Under the pieces are notes generated by a model. That model was not told where the DNA came from, did not search any database, and saw only the letters and a program-made list of their open reading frames with translations. 64,000 nt of DNA, taken from assembly GCF_947495675.1 (NCBI RefSeq), contig NZ_CANLZX010000001.1, forward strand, positions 124,001 through 188,000, given 5' to 3'. Origin of the DNA: an uncultured Algibacter sp. (GTDB lineage Bacteria > Bacteroidota > Bacteroidia > Flavobacteriales > Flavobacteriaceae). The position numbers and the translations under genes are program-made. Of this stretch, positions 46,077 through 55,528 are shown piece after piece. Every line of letters begins with the position of its first letter. Within the stretch, counting starts at the first letter, position 1.

Positions 46077-49000
46077 TTAAATATCTTTTACTAAAATATC
46101 ATCATTTACATAGACAAGAATTTTCTTTTTCACAGCTATCTTCATGTCTTCTAATACATCTTGATAGGATTGAAGTTGTTGCCAATGTTTTTTATCTTCA
46201 AAGCCTGTTTTGTAATCTATAATAGTAGCTTCATTTTTAGAGTTTATTACTATTCTATCTGGTCTTAAAATAATTCCTTCTTTTGAAATAATATCACGTT
46301 CATTATAGATTGTATAATTTGAAGTAAAATAATCTTGTAGTTTAGGGTGTTTTAAAATAGTTGAAATAGTTTCTTTAAGTGATATAGCTTGCTCTTTACT
46401 TATAGTTGATGCCTTTTGAAAATCTTTAATTACAATATCAACATCATTGCCTGTCTTTATTTTAGACATAATATTATGTATAAGGTTTCCTTTTTCTATA
46501 GCTTCTAATTGAGAGGTATCCCATAATAGGCCAGATTTTGTAACTATTTTTATATTATGATCTTCTTTAGCTGTTGAAATAAATGTTTCTTGTTGTACAG
46601 TTTCTTTTTTGTGTGGTGAGCTTAAGGAAATTCTTTTTTCGTTTCCAAAACTATAAGTTCTTGTAGAATCATTCCAAATCCCTAAATCTTTAAGATAATT
46701 AATTAATAAGCCTGAATATTTTTTAGATTTAACTTCTCCTTTTGAAGATATATCTTTTGTTGAAATGATATGTAATTGTTCAACAGCTCGTGTTAAAACA
46801 ACATATAATAAATTAATATTGTCTAATTCTTGTTCAGATTTATGTTTGTTATAAATACGAAGTCCTTCATCACCAAAATTTTCAAAATCTTTATTGTAAT
46901 TTAATAATGTATATGAAAAGCCATTATATTTTGTTTTATCTAAACTAAACCATTCTTTAGCCTCTACTTCTTTATAAATATCTAAATCGGCATAAGGGAA
47001 AATCACTACTGGAAATTCTAAACCTTTTGATTTATGAATAGTCATGATTTGAACAGCGTTTTGTCCTTGAGGTGAAATAATACTTAAACTATCTTTCTTT
47101 TTATCAAAATAATCTAAAAACCCTGAAATATCTGAACCTTTTTTCTGTGAAAAATCTAAAACAATATCTAAATAAAACTGAATGTATGCATTAGATTTAT
47201 TTACTAATTTAAAGCTCCTAACAATCGTTTCTGCTAAGTCATAAAGCGGAAGTTGTAATAATGTGTTGCTATCAATATATATATTATAATGTGCTAAACT
47301 TTTTAATAATTTATCAATTGAAAGATTGATGTGATTTGTGAAAAATTCATGTTTATCTTCAATATTAAAAAGTATAGTTAAATAATTTAAAACCTTAATT
47401 TTAGTTTCATTATTATCTGGCTGAATAAGAAGAGATAATAAATCATTAATAAATACAACTTCAATAGAATTATTAATTAATAAAGTTTCAGACGAAATTA
47501 TGGCTATGTTGTTCTTACTTAAATAATCAGCAATAGCAACACCTTCTTTTTTCTTTCTAACTAAAACACAAATATCTTCAAGACTAAAGCCGTTTTCTAA
47601 ACATGTTTTTATAGATTTTAAAACAGCTTCAGGGAAAATCTCATTTCGTTCATCTTCTTTATCAATTTCTAAAAATGATAACTTTACAAAGCCTTCATTT
47701 TTATTTGTTATGTTTTGGTTTGCATTTTCAAAAAGTGTTTTATAGTCATCATTATTAAAAACCTGGTTTGATAAATACTTAAATAAACTATTATTAAAAT
47801 TTACTATTTCTTTATAGCTTCTATAATTTTCTTCTAGATTTTTAACATCTTGTTCTAAATAAAATGGCACACTTTTTTTATTAAACAAGTTTATAAATTG
47901 CTCTGCTTTTCCACCTCGCCATCTATAAATAGCCTGTTTGGCATCACCTACCAACATGGTACTACCGTTTACAGCAGATAAAGAATTATCTAATAGCGGA
48001 ATTAAGTTTTCCCATTGCATTACCGAAGTGTCTTGAAACTCATCAATAAAATAATGTTTAAACTTTTCACCTAATCTTTCGTAAATAAAAGGTGTTGGCT
48101 GTTCTGCAATTTCATTACTAATAATAGCATTAAATTCTGAAATTAGCATTTTGTTTTGCTCTTCTTTTAAAATTTGCAATTCATTATTTATAACCTTTAA
48201 TACCGATAAAGGAGTTATGTTTTTATAAAAGGCTTTTAAAAATTTTAAATGAAATACCTGAGTTTTAATTGTTTTATATAAGACTTCAATTTCTGGTAAT
48301 AAGGCATCAATAGTACTTGCTATGTCTGGTTTTGTGGTTTTTTTATAAATAGATTTTCTTTCGGTTATATTTTCTTCTAGCTTATTTTCATAAACATTAA
48401 ATAATTCTAATTTTGAAATTTTTTTGAAGTGGTTAGGTAAAGTGCCTCTAGAAAAATCAGTATATTCTAATCCAGATTCGTCAATTAAGGTAAGAGTGTT
48501 TTCAGCATTTTTAATAATTTGTTTTTCTAAATCCGAAATTTCTTTTTTTAATTGTGCTTTAAGCACTTTAAAATCATTTAAAGATTTGTCTTTTAAGCTA
48601 TTAATAAAAGGAATGTCGTTTTCATTTACCAATAATTTAGCAATCTTATTAAAATCAAAAGATACGTCCCAACTTTTATCATCGTCTGCTTTTTCAATAG
48701 CAAAATCGATTAAAACCTTTGTAAGTACATCGTTATTACCCGCTTTAGATATTAAACTATCTACAGCTTCATTTAAAAGGGAATCTTGGTCTAATTCAAC
48801 TTCAAAATTTAATGGAAGTTTTAAGTCATATGCAAAAGTTCTTATCAATTTATGTGTAAAACCATCAATAGTTGATATATCAAAAGCTGCATAATTATGC
48901 AGTATATTATTTAATAAAAGTTTAGATTTTTGATGAAGATTAATAGGCTCCATTTGTAATTCTTCACAAATGCTTTTAAACATGGCATCTTCATCATTTA

Positions 49001-49214
49001 AAATGGCATCATCAGAAAAAGAAGTAAGTGTTTTAATAATTCGCTCCTTCATTTCAGCTACTGCTTTATTAGTAAAAGTAATTGCCAGTATATTTTTAAA
49101 AGGTTCTGAATGTTTTGAGGTAAATAGAATTTTTAAATATTCTTTAACAAGCGTATAGGTTTTCCCGCTTCCAGCAGAAGCATTATAAATAGTAAAAGGA
49201 TGCTTTTGATGCAT
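46077..49214 (-). CDS. AddA/RecB-like UvrD-family helicase-nuclease
   Basis: The 1045-residue protein is a superfamily 1A helicase: P-loop YNASAGSGKTYTLVKEYL (about 9-26), FIDEFQDTSVMQW, VGDAKQAIYRWRGG, TIHKSKGLEFPVV, and near the C-terminus a RecB-type nuclease with ATIIDYKTG (Asp1000). It likely works with the AddB-like protein at 40529 to resect double-strand breaks. It is the first gene of a leftward run with kbl. No Chi-like site can be suggested from this window. Confidence 0.9.
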   Translation of the reverse strand: MHQKHPFTIYNASAGSGKTYTLVKEYLKILFTSKHSEPFKNILAITFTNKAVAEMKERIIKTLTSFSDDAILNDEDAMFKSICEELQMEPINLHQKSKLLLNNILHNYAAFDISTIDGFTHKLIRTFAYDLKLPLNFEVELDQDSLLNEAVDSLISKAGNNDVLTKVLIDFAIEKADDDKSWDVSFDFNKIAKLLVNENDIPFINSLKDKSLNDFKVLKAQLKKEISDLEKQIIKNAENTLTLIDESGLEYTDFSRGTLPNHFKKISKLELFNVYENKLEENITERKSIYKKTTKPDIASTIDALLPEIEVLYKTIKTQVFHLKFLKAFYKNITPLSVLKVINNELQILKEEQNKMLISEFNAIISNEIAEQPTPFIYERLGEKFKHYFIDEFQDTSVMQWENLIPLLDNSLSAVNGSTMLVGDAKQAIYRWRGGKAEQFINLFNKKSVPFYLEQDVKNLEENYRSYKEIVNFNNSLFKYLSNQVFNNDDYKTLFENANQNITNKNEGFVKLSFLEIDKEDERNEIFPEAVLKSIKTCLENGFSLEDICVLVRKKKEGVAIADYLSKNNIAIISSETLLINNSIEVVFINDLLSLLIQPDNNETKIKVLNYLTILFNIEDKHEFFTNHINLSIDKLLKSLAHYNIYIDSNTLLQLPLYDLAETIVRSFKLVNKSNAYIQFYLDIVLDFSQKKGSDISGFLDYFDKKKDSLSIISPQGQNAVQIMTIHKSKGLEFPVVIFPYADLDIYKEVEAKEWFSLDKTKYNGFSYTLLNYNKDFENFGDEGLRIYNKHKSEQELDNINLLYVVLTRAVEQLHIISTKDISSKGEVKSKKYSGLLINYLKDLGIWNDSTRTYSFGNEKRISLSSPHKKETVQQETFISTAKEDHNIKIVTKSGLLWDTSQLEAIEKGNLIHNIMSKIKTGNDVDIVIKDFQKASTISKEQAISLKETISTILKHPKLQDYFTSNYTIYNERDIISKEGIILRPDRIVINSKNEATIIDYKTGFEDKKHWQQLQSYQDVLEDMKIAVKKKILVYVNDDILVKDI

Positions 49215-49294
49215 GAATAATGATTTGCTTACAAGATAAAAACTATCAATGGTTTGATAACAATTTATTATTTTTAAATGACCTGTTTTATATG

Positions 49295-49302
49295 TAAATT
49301 TG
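49295..49302 (+). promoter_or_regulatory. -7 box ahead of superoxide dismutase
   Basis: TAAATTTG matches TAnnTTTG and lies 38 bases before the sod start. The -33 partner is not clear. Confidence 0.45.
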
Positions 49303-49340
49303 AAAGAATTTAAATATTAATAAATAAAAACTAAATAATT

Positions 49341-49949
49341 ATGGCTTTCGAATTACCGAAATTAGGATATGCTTATGACGCCTTAGAACCTCATATTGAT
49401 GCAAGAACTATGGAAATACACCATACTAAACATCATCAAGGATATACAAATAACTTAAATAACGCTATTGCAGGAACAGATTTAGAAGGAAAATCTATTG
49501 ATGATATTCTTGAAAATTTAGATATGACTAATGGAGCAGTTAGAAATAATGGTGGAGGATTTTATAACCACTCTTTATTTTGGGATGTTTTAAATCCAGA
49601 AGATAGAGGTCGTTTATCTGGCGATTTAAAAGATGCTATTGAGGCTGCTTATGGCTCTAAAGAAGAATTTATCGCTGCTTTTTCTAAAGCTGCAGGAACA
49701 CGTTTTGGCTCAGGTTGGGCTTGGTTATGTGTGCATAAAGGCGGTAAGGTTGAAATATGTTCAACACCAAATCAAGACAATCCATTAATGCCAGGAGTTG
49801 GTTGTGGTGGTGCTCCAATTTTAGGACTTGATGTTTGGGAACATGCATATTACTTAAATTACCAAAACCGTCGTCCAGATTACATTAAAGCATTCTTTAA
49901 TGTTGTTAACTGGAATGAAGTTGAAAAACGTTACGCAGAAGCAAAGTAA
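49341..49949 (+). CDS. superoxide dismutase (Fe/Mn)
   Basis: The enzyme dismutates superoxide. The four metal ligands are His27 (EIHHTKHHQ region), His77 in FYNHSLFW, Asp164 and His168 in [12 protein letters not shown]. The length of 202 is standard. The residues near the second shell do not settle iron versus manganese, and many Bacteroidota enzymes accept either, so I give no symbol. It stands alone with its own promoter box and terminator. Confidence 0.95.
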   Translation: MAFELPKLGYAYDALEPHIDARTMEIHHTKHHQGYTNNLNNAIAGTDLEGKSIDDILENLDMTNGAVRNNGGGFYNHSLFWDVLNPEDRGRLSGDLKDAIEAAYGSKEEFIAAFSKAAGTRFGSGWAWLCVHKGGKVEICSTPNQDNPLMPGVGCGGAPILGLDVWEHAYYLNYQNRRPDYIKAFFNVVNWNEVEKRYAEAK

Positions 49950-49970
49950 AATATTCAATATTTTATATTT

Positions 49971-50006
49971 AAAAGCAAATCTAGAAATGGATTTGCTTTT
50001 TTTTTT
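49971..50006 (+). terminator. Rho-independent terminator after superoxide dismutase
   Basis: AAAAGCAAATC at 49971-49981 pairs with GATTTGCTTTT at 49990-50000 around a short loop, followed by a strong T run. Confidence 0.9.
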
Positions 50007-50228
50007 GCATTACTTATTTGTTGGCTAAACACTTCATCTTTCTTAGTTAAATAGTCTAGAATATATTAAGGAAAAATAGTTAAGATTCTATTTTCAAAAA
50101 ATTTAGTTTACATTAATAATTTACAATGGGATGCAATTTTTAGCCCAAATTCAATTAAAAAATATATTAATAAAACAGAAAATCAAATTAGATATAACAC
50201 CTAATTTAACAGGAAAGTATTTAAAATG
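50007..50228. other. gene-free stretch after superoxide dismutase
   Basis: AT-rich and without a supported gene. It precedes the two small-RNA-like units. Confidence 0.4.
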
Positions 50229-50309
50229 AAAAAGGTGAACAGATGTTCACCTTTTTGCCCCAAATCTACCATAAACTTAACCTACTTATGTTATGGTGGT
50301 TCAAATATA
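50229..50309 (-). ncRNA. small-RNA-like unit A
   Basis: Read on the minus strand: a -7 box TATATTTG (50302-50309), four bases later a first stem ACCATAA (50291-50297) pairing with TTATGGT (50268-50274), the loop containing AAGTAGGTTAAG, then a shared GATTTGGGGC segment, and a terminator stem GGTGAACATCTGTTCACC (50234-50251) followed by TTTTT. The predicted RNA is about 70 bases. The unit repeats at 50441-50525. Reading frames differ between copies, so it is not a peptide gene. Strand is inferred from the terminator and box. Confidence 0.55.
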
Positions 50310-50440
50310 TGGTAGCTATATTGTTTGCTAAAATATTTTAGTTAAACGGCGCAAATATTGGCTTAAAAGAGTTTGTGTTAATTAATTAGATTAAATATTA
50401 TTATTGAATAATCTAGATAAAAAAGAAAACTTATGTGCAT

Positions 50441-50525
50441 AAAAAAAGGCGAACAGATGTTCACCTTTTTTTGCCCCAAATCTACCATGAACTTAACCTA
50501 CTTATGTTATGGTGATACCAATTTA
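50441..50525 (-). ncRNA. small-RNA-like unit B
   Basis: This copy has the same layout as unit A. The box TAAATTGG (50518-50525, one mismatch to TAnnTTTG) is again four bases before the first stem, and the terminator stem (50448-50465) is followed by seven T on the minus strand. The terminator stem carries a U-G wobble in the minus transcript where the plus transcript would have a C-A mismatch, supporting the minus reading; the first stem has one mismatch in that reading. It lies about 100 bases downstream of the purF-like stop. Confidence 0.55.
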
Positions 50526-50628
50526 TGTGTAATTTAAATATTTTGACTATTTTTTAGATGAACTGCTATTTTTTAGGGTGAAATGCATTATTTGCGGTTT
50601 CTCCACATGAAATTTAACAATTTGATAA

Positions 50629-52527
50629 TTAATAGGCGCGTTCTTTATTGCCTTCATAAAAATTAATAAATGCTCTATTTACAACTCGATTTCCTCCAAC
50701 TGTTGGGTAATTGCCAGTAAAATACCAATCACCTAAGTGTTCAGGGCAAGCCTTATGTAAATTTTCAACTGGCTGAAAAATAATTTTCACTTCTGCTTTT
50801 ACTGTTTTATCACTCAATAATTCAGAAATTTTATTAGATATTTCCTCAGCAGAAAATGGATCATAAATTTCTTTTACAAAGTTTTGTACATGTTTATCAT
50901 CAAGATCAGCTTGTTTGATACATTTATTATAAACGTCTTTAACAATATGGTATTTATTGGTGTCTTTCAATAGTTCCAAAGCTGCCCTAAATGCCACCAA
51001 ACTTTCAAGATTAGCCATATCTATACCATAGCAATCTGGATATCGTATTTGTGGAGCCGAAGAAACAACTATTATTTTTTTAGGATTTAATCGGTCTAGC
51101 ATTTTTAAAATACTCATTTTTAGTGTAGTACCCCTTACTATACTATCGTCTATAATAACCAAATTGTCGTTTGGTTTTATTACGCCGTATGTAACATCGT
51201 AAACGTGCGCAACTAAATCATCTCTACTACTATCTTCTGTAATAAACGTTCTAAGTTTAACATCTTTAATAGCTATTTTTTCAACACGTGCTCTTTCAGA
51301 TAAAATTTCAGTAACCTTAGCTGCCGATAAAGATCGTTGTCCATTTAATATAGCTGCTGTTTTTGTTTTATTTATATAAGCTTCAGCTGTTTCAATCATT
51401 CCAAAAAACGAAGTTTCGGCAGTATTTGGAATGTATGAAAATACCGTGTTTTTTGTATCATTATTAATGGCTTCAAGTACTTTAGGCATTAATAGTTTTC
51501 CTAGCATTTTTCTTTCTTGATAAATTTCGGCATCACTACCGCGAGAAAAATATATACGTTCAAAAGAACAAGATTTTCTTTCTAGTGGTTCTAGAATTTT
51601 TTTGATATTAACTTGACCAGATTTTTTTGTAATAATAGCGTGCCCAGGTTCAAGTTCTTTTACATCTTTAAAATCGACATTAAAAACTGTTTGAATTACA
51701 GGACGTTCTGACGCAACAACAACTATTTCATCGTCTTGATAATAATATGCTGGACGAATACCTGCAGGGTCTCTTAATACAAAAGAATCTCCATGACCAA
51801 TAAGGCCTGCCATAGCATAGCCGCCATCCCAGTTTTTTGCAGCACGTCGTAATATTTTACCAACTTTTAATCGTTCAGCTATTTGGGGCGAGGCGTCTTT
51901 TTTATTGTAGCCTTCTTTTTTTAAGTCTTTGTATATTTTGCTTACAGCATCATCTAAAAAATGACCAATTTTTTCCATAATTGTTATGGTATCGGTATAT
52001 TCTTTAGGATGTTGGCCTAATTCTATAAGGTTGCTAAAAAGTTCTTTAACATTTGTCATGTTAAAATTTCCAGCCATTATTAGATTTCTGTGCATCCAGT
52101 TATTTTGCCTTAAAAATGGATGAACACTTTCTACGCTGTTTTTTCCAAAAGTTCCGTAACGTACATGACCTAATAATACTTCACCTATATAAGGTATATT
52201 TTTTTTCTGTGCAGCTACATCTTCTTTATATTCTGGGTGTGCATCAAATTCGTTATTAATACGATTGTTTATTTGGGCAAAAATATCTTGAATAGGTTGT
52301 TGTGCTACTGATCGTACTCTGCTTATATAACGTTCTCCTGGTTTTGTATTTAATTTAATACTTGCAAAACCAGCACCATCTTGACCTCGATTGTGCTGTT
52401 TTTCCATCATTAAATACATTTTATTTACACCGTAAAATGCGCTACCATATTTTTCTTTATAAAACTCTAGTGGTTTTAAAAGCCTAATCATCGCTATTCC
52501 ACATTCATGTTTTAAGGCATCACTCAT
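50629..52527 (-). CDS. PurF-type amidophosphoribosyltransferase family protein
   Basis: The 632-residue protein has a class II glutaminase domain with the nucleophile Cys9 in HECGIAMI (a short propeptide would be removed), RGQDGAGFASI, and GHVRYGTFG, then a PRPP-binding domain with IIDDSIVRGTTL. This long form is widespread in Flavobacteriia and is annotated as PurF, which makes 5-phosphoribosylamine. It is much longer than classic PurF (about 480-500), with an insertion between the glutaminase and PRPP halves, so a variant function is possible. I start at ATG 52527 (MSDALKHECG); an ATG 12 codons upstream exists but lacks family support. Confidence 0.85.
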   Translation of the reverse strand: MSDALKHECGIAMIRLLKPLEFYKEKYGSAFYGVNKMYLMMEKQHNRGQDGAGFASIKLNTKPGERYISRVRSVAQQPIQDIFAQINNRINNEFDAHPEYKEDVAAQKKNIPYIGEVLLGHVRYGTFGKNSVESVHPFLRQNNWMHRNLIMAGNFNMTNVKELFSNLIELGQHPKEYTDTITIMEKIGHFLDDAVSKIYKDLKKEGYNKKDASPQIAERLKVGKILRRAAKNWDGGYAMAGLIGHGDSFVLRDPAGIRPAYYYQDDEIVVVASERPVIQTVFNVDFKDVKELEPGHAIITKKSGQVNIKKILEPLERKSCSFERIYFSRGSDAEIYQERKMLGKLLMPKVLEAINNDTKNTVFSYIPNTAETSFFGMIETAEAYINKTKTAAILNGQRSLSAAKVTEILSERARVEKIAIKDVKLRTFITEDSSRDDLVAHVYDVTYGVIKPNDNLVIIDDSIVRGTTLKMSILKMLDRLNPKKIIVVSSAPQIRYPDCYGIDMANLESLVAFRAALELLKDTNKYHIVKDVYNKCIKQADLDDKHVQNFVKEIYDPFSAEEISNKISELLSDKTVKAEVKIIFQPVENLHKACPEHLGDWYFTGNYPTVGGNRVVNRAFINFYEGNKERAY

Positions 52528-52623
52528 AGTTTGTAAATGTTTTCGCTTTAATCTTAAATTCACATTAAATTATACTGTTTTTGTGAATCTTTTGATTTTG
52601 CGGATAAAAAATTAATATATAAT

Positions 52624-52655
52624 AAAAAACGCACTCTAAATTAGTAGAGCGCGTT
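52624..52655 (-). terminator. Rho-independent terminator after the PfkB-kinase gene
   Basis: AACGCACTCTA at 52628-52638 pairs with TAGAGCGCGTT at 52645-52655 (one wobble). On the minus strand a T run follows. Confidence 0.88.
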
Positions 52656-52658
52656 GGT

Positions 52659-53585
52659 TTATGTTAATTCTATTTCAAATTGTGTTAGTTGCTTAAACTG
52701 CATCAGTCGTTTATGGACTTCATTATTTGTTAAATTAAGCATGCGCTCAGTCCCAAATTTTTCAACACAAAACGAAGCTAAAGTAGAACCGTAAATAACA
52801 GCATTTTTCATATTTTCAAAAGATACATCGCCTGTTTTAGCAATATAACCAGCAAATCCTCCAGCAAAAGTATCACCAGCTCCAGTAGGGTCAAATACTT
52901 CTTCCAAAGGTAAGGCAGGTGCATAAAACACATGTTCGTTATAAAATAATAAGGCACCGTGTTCGCCTTTTTTAATAACTACATATTTTGGTCCCATTTC
53001 ATGAATTTTTCTGGCAGCAACTACTAAAGAATATTCTCCTGTTAGTTGTCTAGCTTCTTCGTCATTTATGGTAATAACATCTATGCGTTTTATAACATTT
53101 AATAAATCATCTAATGCACAATCCATCCAAAAATTCATAGTATCTAAGATTACTAATTTTGGTTTAGTAGTCATTTGATCTAAAACACTAGATTGAACTA
53201 GTGGATGTAAATTTCCTAACATTACAATTTCGGAATCTTTGTAATTCTCTGGTACCAAAGGATTAAAATCAGCAAGTGTATTTAATTCCGTCACTAAAGT
53301 ATCACGAGAGTTCATATCGTTATGATATTTTCCGCTCCAAAAGAAAGTTTTTCCTTCTTTTACAATTTCAATACCTGAAATATCGATGTTTTTATCTGAT
53401 AATAAGTCTAAATAATCTTGAGGAAAATCGCCGCCAACAATAGAGACTGCAGCAGCATCAACATTAAAATGCGATGCAGAAAGGCCTATATATGTTGCAG
53501 CACCACCAAGAATTTTATCGGTTTTACCGAAAGGTGTTTCAATAGCATCAAAAGCTACAGTACCTACAATTACTAATTTACTCAT
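52659..53585 (-). CDS. PfkB-family sugar kinase
   Basis: A 308-residue ribokinase-family protein with GGAATYIGLSA (substrate-binding glycine pair, about 27-37), and the catalytic DPTGAGDTFAGGF (about 240-252) carrying the anion hole and base Asp. The sugar or nucleoside substrate is not predictable. I start at ATG 53585 (MSKLVIVGTVAFD); an ATG nine codons earlier lacks family support. It lies upstream of the purF-like gene with a terminator between, so the two are separate units. Confidence 0.9.
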   Translation of the reverse strand: MSKLVIVGTVAFDAIETPFGKTDKILGGAATYIGLSASHFNVDAAAVSIVGGDFPQDYLDLLSDKNIDISGIEIVKEGKTFFWSGKYHNDMNSRDTLVTELNTLADFNPLVPENYKDSEIVMLGNLHPLVQSSVLDQMTTKPKLVILDTMNFWMDCALDDLLNVIKRIDVITINDEEARQLTGEYSLVVAARKIHEMGPKYVVIKKGEHGALLFYNEHVFYAPALPLEEVFDPTGAGDTFAGGFAGYIAKTGDVSFENMKNAVIYGSTLASFCVEKFGTERMLNLTNNEVHKRLMQFKQLTQFEIELT

Positions 53586-53824
53586 ATAATGAGGTATGAA
53601 ATTAAGGTGCAAATATAAGTCTTTTTATAGATTACAACGACTATATTTTTTTCAATAAATAGCGTTAAAAAACATTGCATAATTATAAAGTGACTTTTTA
53701 GATAAAGGGGTGTCTTAAAGTTAAATGCTATTATCAATTTAATTGGGGGGTGTAATTTATTATATCCCTTAATTTTTTAAAATGTTTTTTGATTTAGTAT
53801 TTAAAACCTTTCCTAGGGAATATA

Positions 53825-54466
53825 TTATTTTCTCCCAAAATCGGCAGGTATTTCCCCCCAAGCTTTAGTTTCCCATTTAACTATAACGGTATTATAGGTG
53901 TTACTTTTTAACCAAATAATAGCTCTATCAACTAAATCGAAAACGGGTTTATTTTTATCATTACGTTTTAGTTTAGTATTGCAGTTTTTTTTTCTAACCC
54001 AACTCATTGCTGTTTTAGAGTCTGTATATAATATTTTATTGCTATTGTTTTTTTTAAGAATAGCTAACCCGTGTACTAAAGCTAAAAACTCTCCAATATT
54101 ATTTGTGCCTTCTTCAAAAGGGCCTTGTATAAATATTTGTTTTTTGGTTTTTGTATCTACACCTCGGTATTCCATAATGCCCGGATTTCCGCTTGAAGCT
54201 GCATCAACCGAAATAGAATTATAATTAGGTAGCCCTATTTTTTTTAGTTGTATTTCAGATAATTCACTTTTAAAACCTTTGTTTTTGCCAACATAATCAA
54301 AATAATTGCCTTTTAGTGCTTTTTTTGCTGCATCAAAAGTTGAAAATGATTTATACTGTGCCCCTTGAAAGTCTTTTATTTGTGCTTTACAATCGTCCCA
54401 AGAATCAAAAACACCAGTATGATGTCCTTTCCAAACGGTGTAATATTTTTTTTTCTTCCGTGCCAT
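53825..54466 (-). CDS. ribonuclease HI with viroplasmin-like N-terminal domain
   Basis: The 213-residue protein has an RNA:DNA-hybrid-binding N-terminal domain of the RNase H1/caulimovirus type (about 6-50, YYTVWKGHHTGVFDSWDDCK) and a C-terminal RNase H fold. Catalytic acids visible are Asp88 in SVDAASSGNPG, Glu126 in NIGEFLALV, Asp149 in YTDSKTAM and Asp209 in GEIPADFGRK. This domain order is that of eukaryotic-type RNase H1 and is common in Bacteroidota. It removes RNA from hybrids. Neighbours are purN and the PfkB kinase. Confidence 0.92.
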   Translation of the reverse strand: MARKKKKYYTVWKGHHTGVFDSWDDCKAQIKDFQGAQYKSFSTFDAAKKALKGNYFDYVGKNKGFKSELSEIQLKKIGLPNYNSISVDAASSGNPGIMEYRGVDTKTKKQIFIQGPFEEGTNNIGEFLALVHGLAILKKNNSNKILYTDSKTAMSWVRKKNCNTKLKRNDKNKPVFDLVDRAIIWLKSNTYNTVIVKWETKAWGEIPADFGRK

Positions 54467-54515
54467 TTTTTTGTTTCCACAAATGTGGATATCTCATCAA
54501 TTTAAGTTCTAAACT

Positions 54516-55082
54516 TTATTCAGACAACAATTTATTTACAACTTTAGGAAAATGTTCCATTTCTAATTTATGAATTTTAGCAGCAACATTTTCTGCCGAA
54601 TCGTTAGGATTCACCTCGCATTTTGCTTGAAAAATTATAGCTCCTTCATCATAATGCTCATTTACATAATGAATTGTAATACCGGTTTCTTTTTCCTTGT
54701 TTGCAACTACAGCTTCATGAACATGCATGCCGTACATACCTTTTCCTCCGTATTTAGGAAGTAAAGCAGGATGAACATTAATTACTTTATTTGGAAAAGC
54801 ATTTAAGATATGTTCTGGAAATTTCCATAAAAATCCGGCCAAAATAATTAAATCTGGCTTTGATGCTTTTAACAAATTAAGGACATCATCATTTTTAGAA
54901 AACGCTATCTTATTGAAAGACAATGCGCTAACTTTTAGGTTTTTTGCTCGCTCTAAAACTTTGGCATGGGGATTGTTAGATAATACCTGAATAACAGACG
55001 CATTATCGCTGTTGTGAAAAAACTTAATTAAATTTTCAGCATTAGTACCACCTCCGGACGCAAAAATTACAATACGTTTCAT
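54516..55082 (-). CDS. purN: phosphoribosylglycinamide formyltransferase
   Basis: PurN formylates GAR in purine synthesis using 10-formyl-THF. Visible motifs are ASGGGTNAENLIKFF (phosphate loop, about 8-22), INVHPALLPKYGGKGMYG (catalytic Asn-His region, about 105-122) and HYVNEHYDEGAIIFQ (Asp, about 138-152). The length of 188 is standard. It is divergent from acpP, the usual flavobacterial neighbour, over a 187-base gap. Confidence 0.95.
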   Translation of the reverse strand: MKRIVIFASGGGTNAENLIKFFHNSDNASVIQVLSNNPHAKVLERAKNLKVSALSFNKIAFSKNDDVLNLLKASKPDLIILAGFLWKFPEHILNAFPNKVINVHPALLPKYGGKGMYGMHVHEAVVANKEKETGITIHYVNEHYDEGAIIFQAKCEVNPNDSAENVAAKIHKLEMEHFPKVVNKLLSE

Positions 55083-55229
55083 TTTACAGACTATAGTGTT
55101 AAATATTATTCAAACAAAAAAAAGAATAATTATTAACAATTAGAAGGTAAAAACTAAATACTTAAAAGTTATTTTAGTAAATTACCAACACATTTTTATC
55201 GTAAAAGTGTATTATAAAATAAAGTTTTT

Positions 55230-55237
55230 TATTTTTG
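55230..55237 (+). promoter_or_regulatory. -7 box ahead of acpP
   Basis: TATTTTTG matches TAnnTTTG and lies 32 bases before the acpP start. The -33 element is unclear. Confidence 0.45.
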
Positions 55238-55269
55238 CCAACTAATTAAAACATTTAAATTAAAAGATT

Positions 55270-55503
55270 ATGTCAGACATTGCATCAAGAGTAAAAGCGA
55301 TTATCGTGGACAAATTAGGAGTAGATGAAAACGAAGTTGTTACTGAAGCTAGCTTCACAAACGATTTAGGAGCCGACTCTTTAGACACTGTAGAATTAAT
55401 TATGGAATTCGAAAAAGAATTCGATATACAAATACCAGATGATCAAGCTGAAAACATCGCTACAGTAGGTCAAGCTATCTCTTATATAGAAGAAGCTAAA
55501 TAA
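55270..55503 (+). CDS. acpP: acyl carrier protein
   Basis: A 77-residue acidic protein with the 4'-phosphopantetheine site Ser37 in [14 protein letters not shown]. It carries acyl chains in fatty acid synthesis. It starts the acpP-fabF-rnc cluster, a common bacterial order, with 25 bases to fabF. Confidence 0.97.
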   Translation: MSDIASRVKAIIVDKLGVDENEVVTEASFTNDLGADSLDTVELIMEFEKEFDIQIPDDQAENIATVGQAISYIEEAK

Positions 55504-55528
55504 GTAAAAAAAACAATCAAAATACTTT

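Noticed and set aside
50229..50525. The duplicated units as short peptide genes starting MVDLGQK
   Set aside because: Both copies begin alike, but a two-base difference in the A tract changes the frame, so the peptides diverge while stems are kept.
52528..52563. Upstream ATG as the start of the purF-like gene
   Set aside because: It adds twelve residues (NLRLKRKHLQT) with no family match before the MSDALKHECG start; the glutaminase cysteine needs to be near the N-terminus.
53586..53824. Small RNA or gene between the PfkB-kinase and RNase H genes
   Set aside because: No stable hairpin with T run, promoter box or coding frame that I can support.
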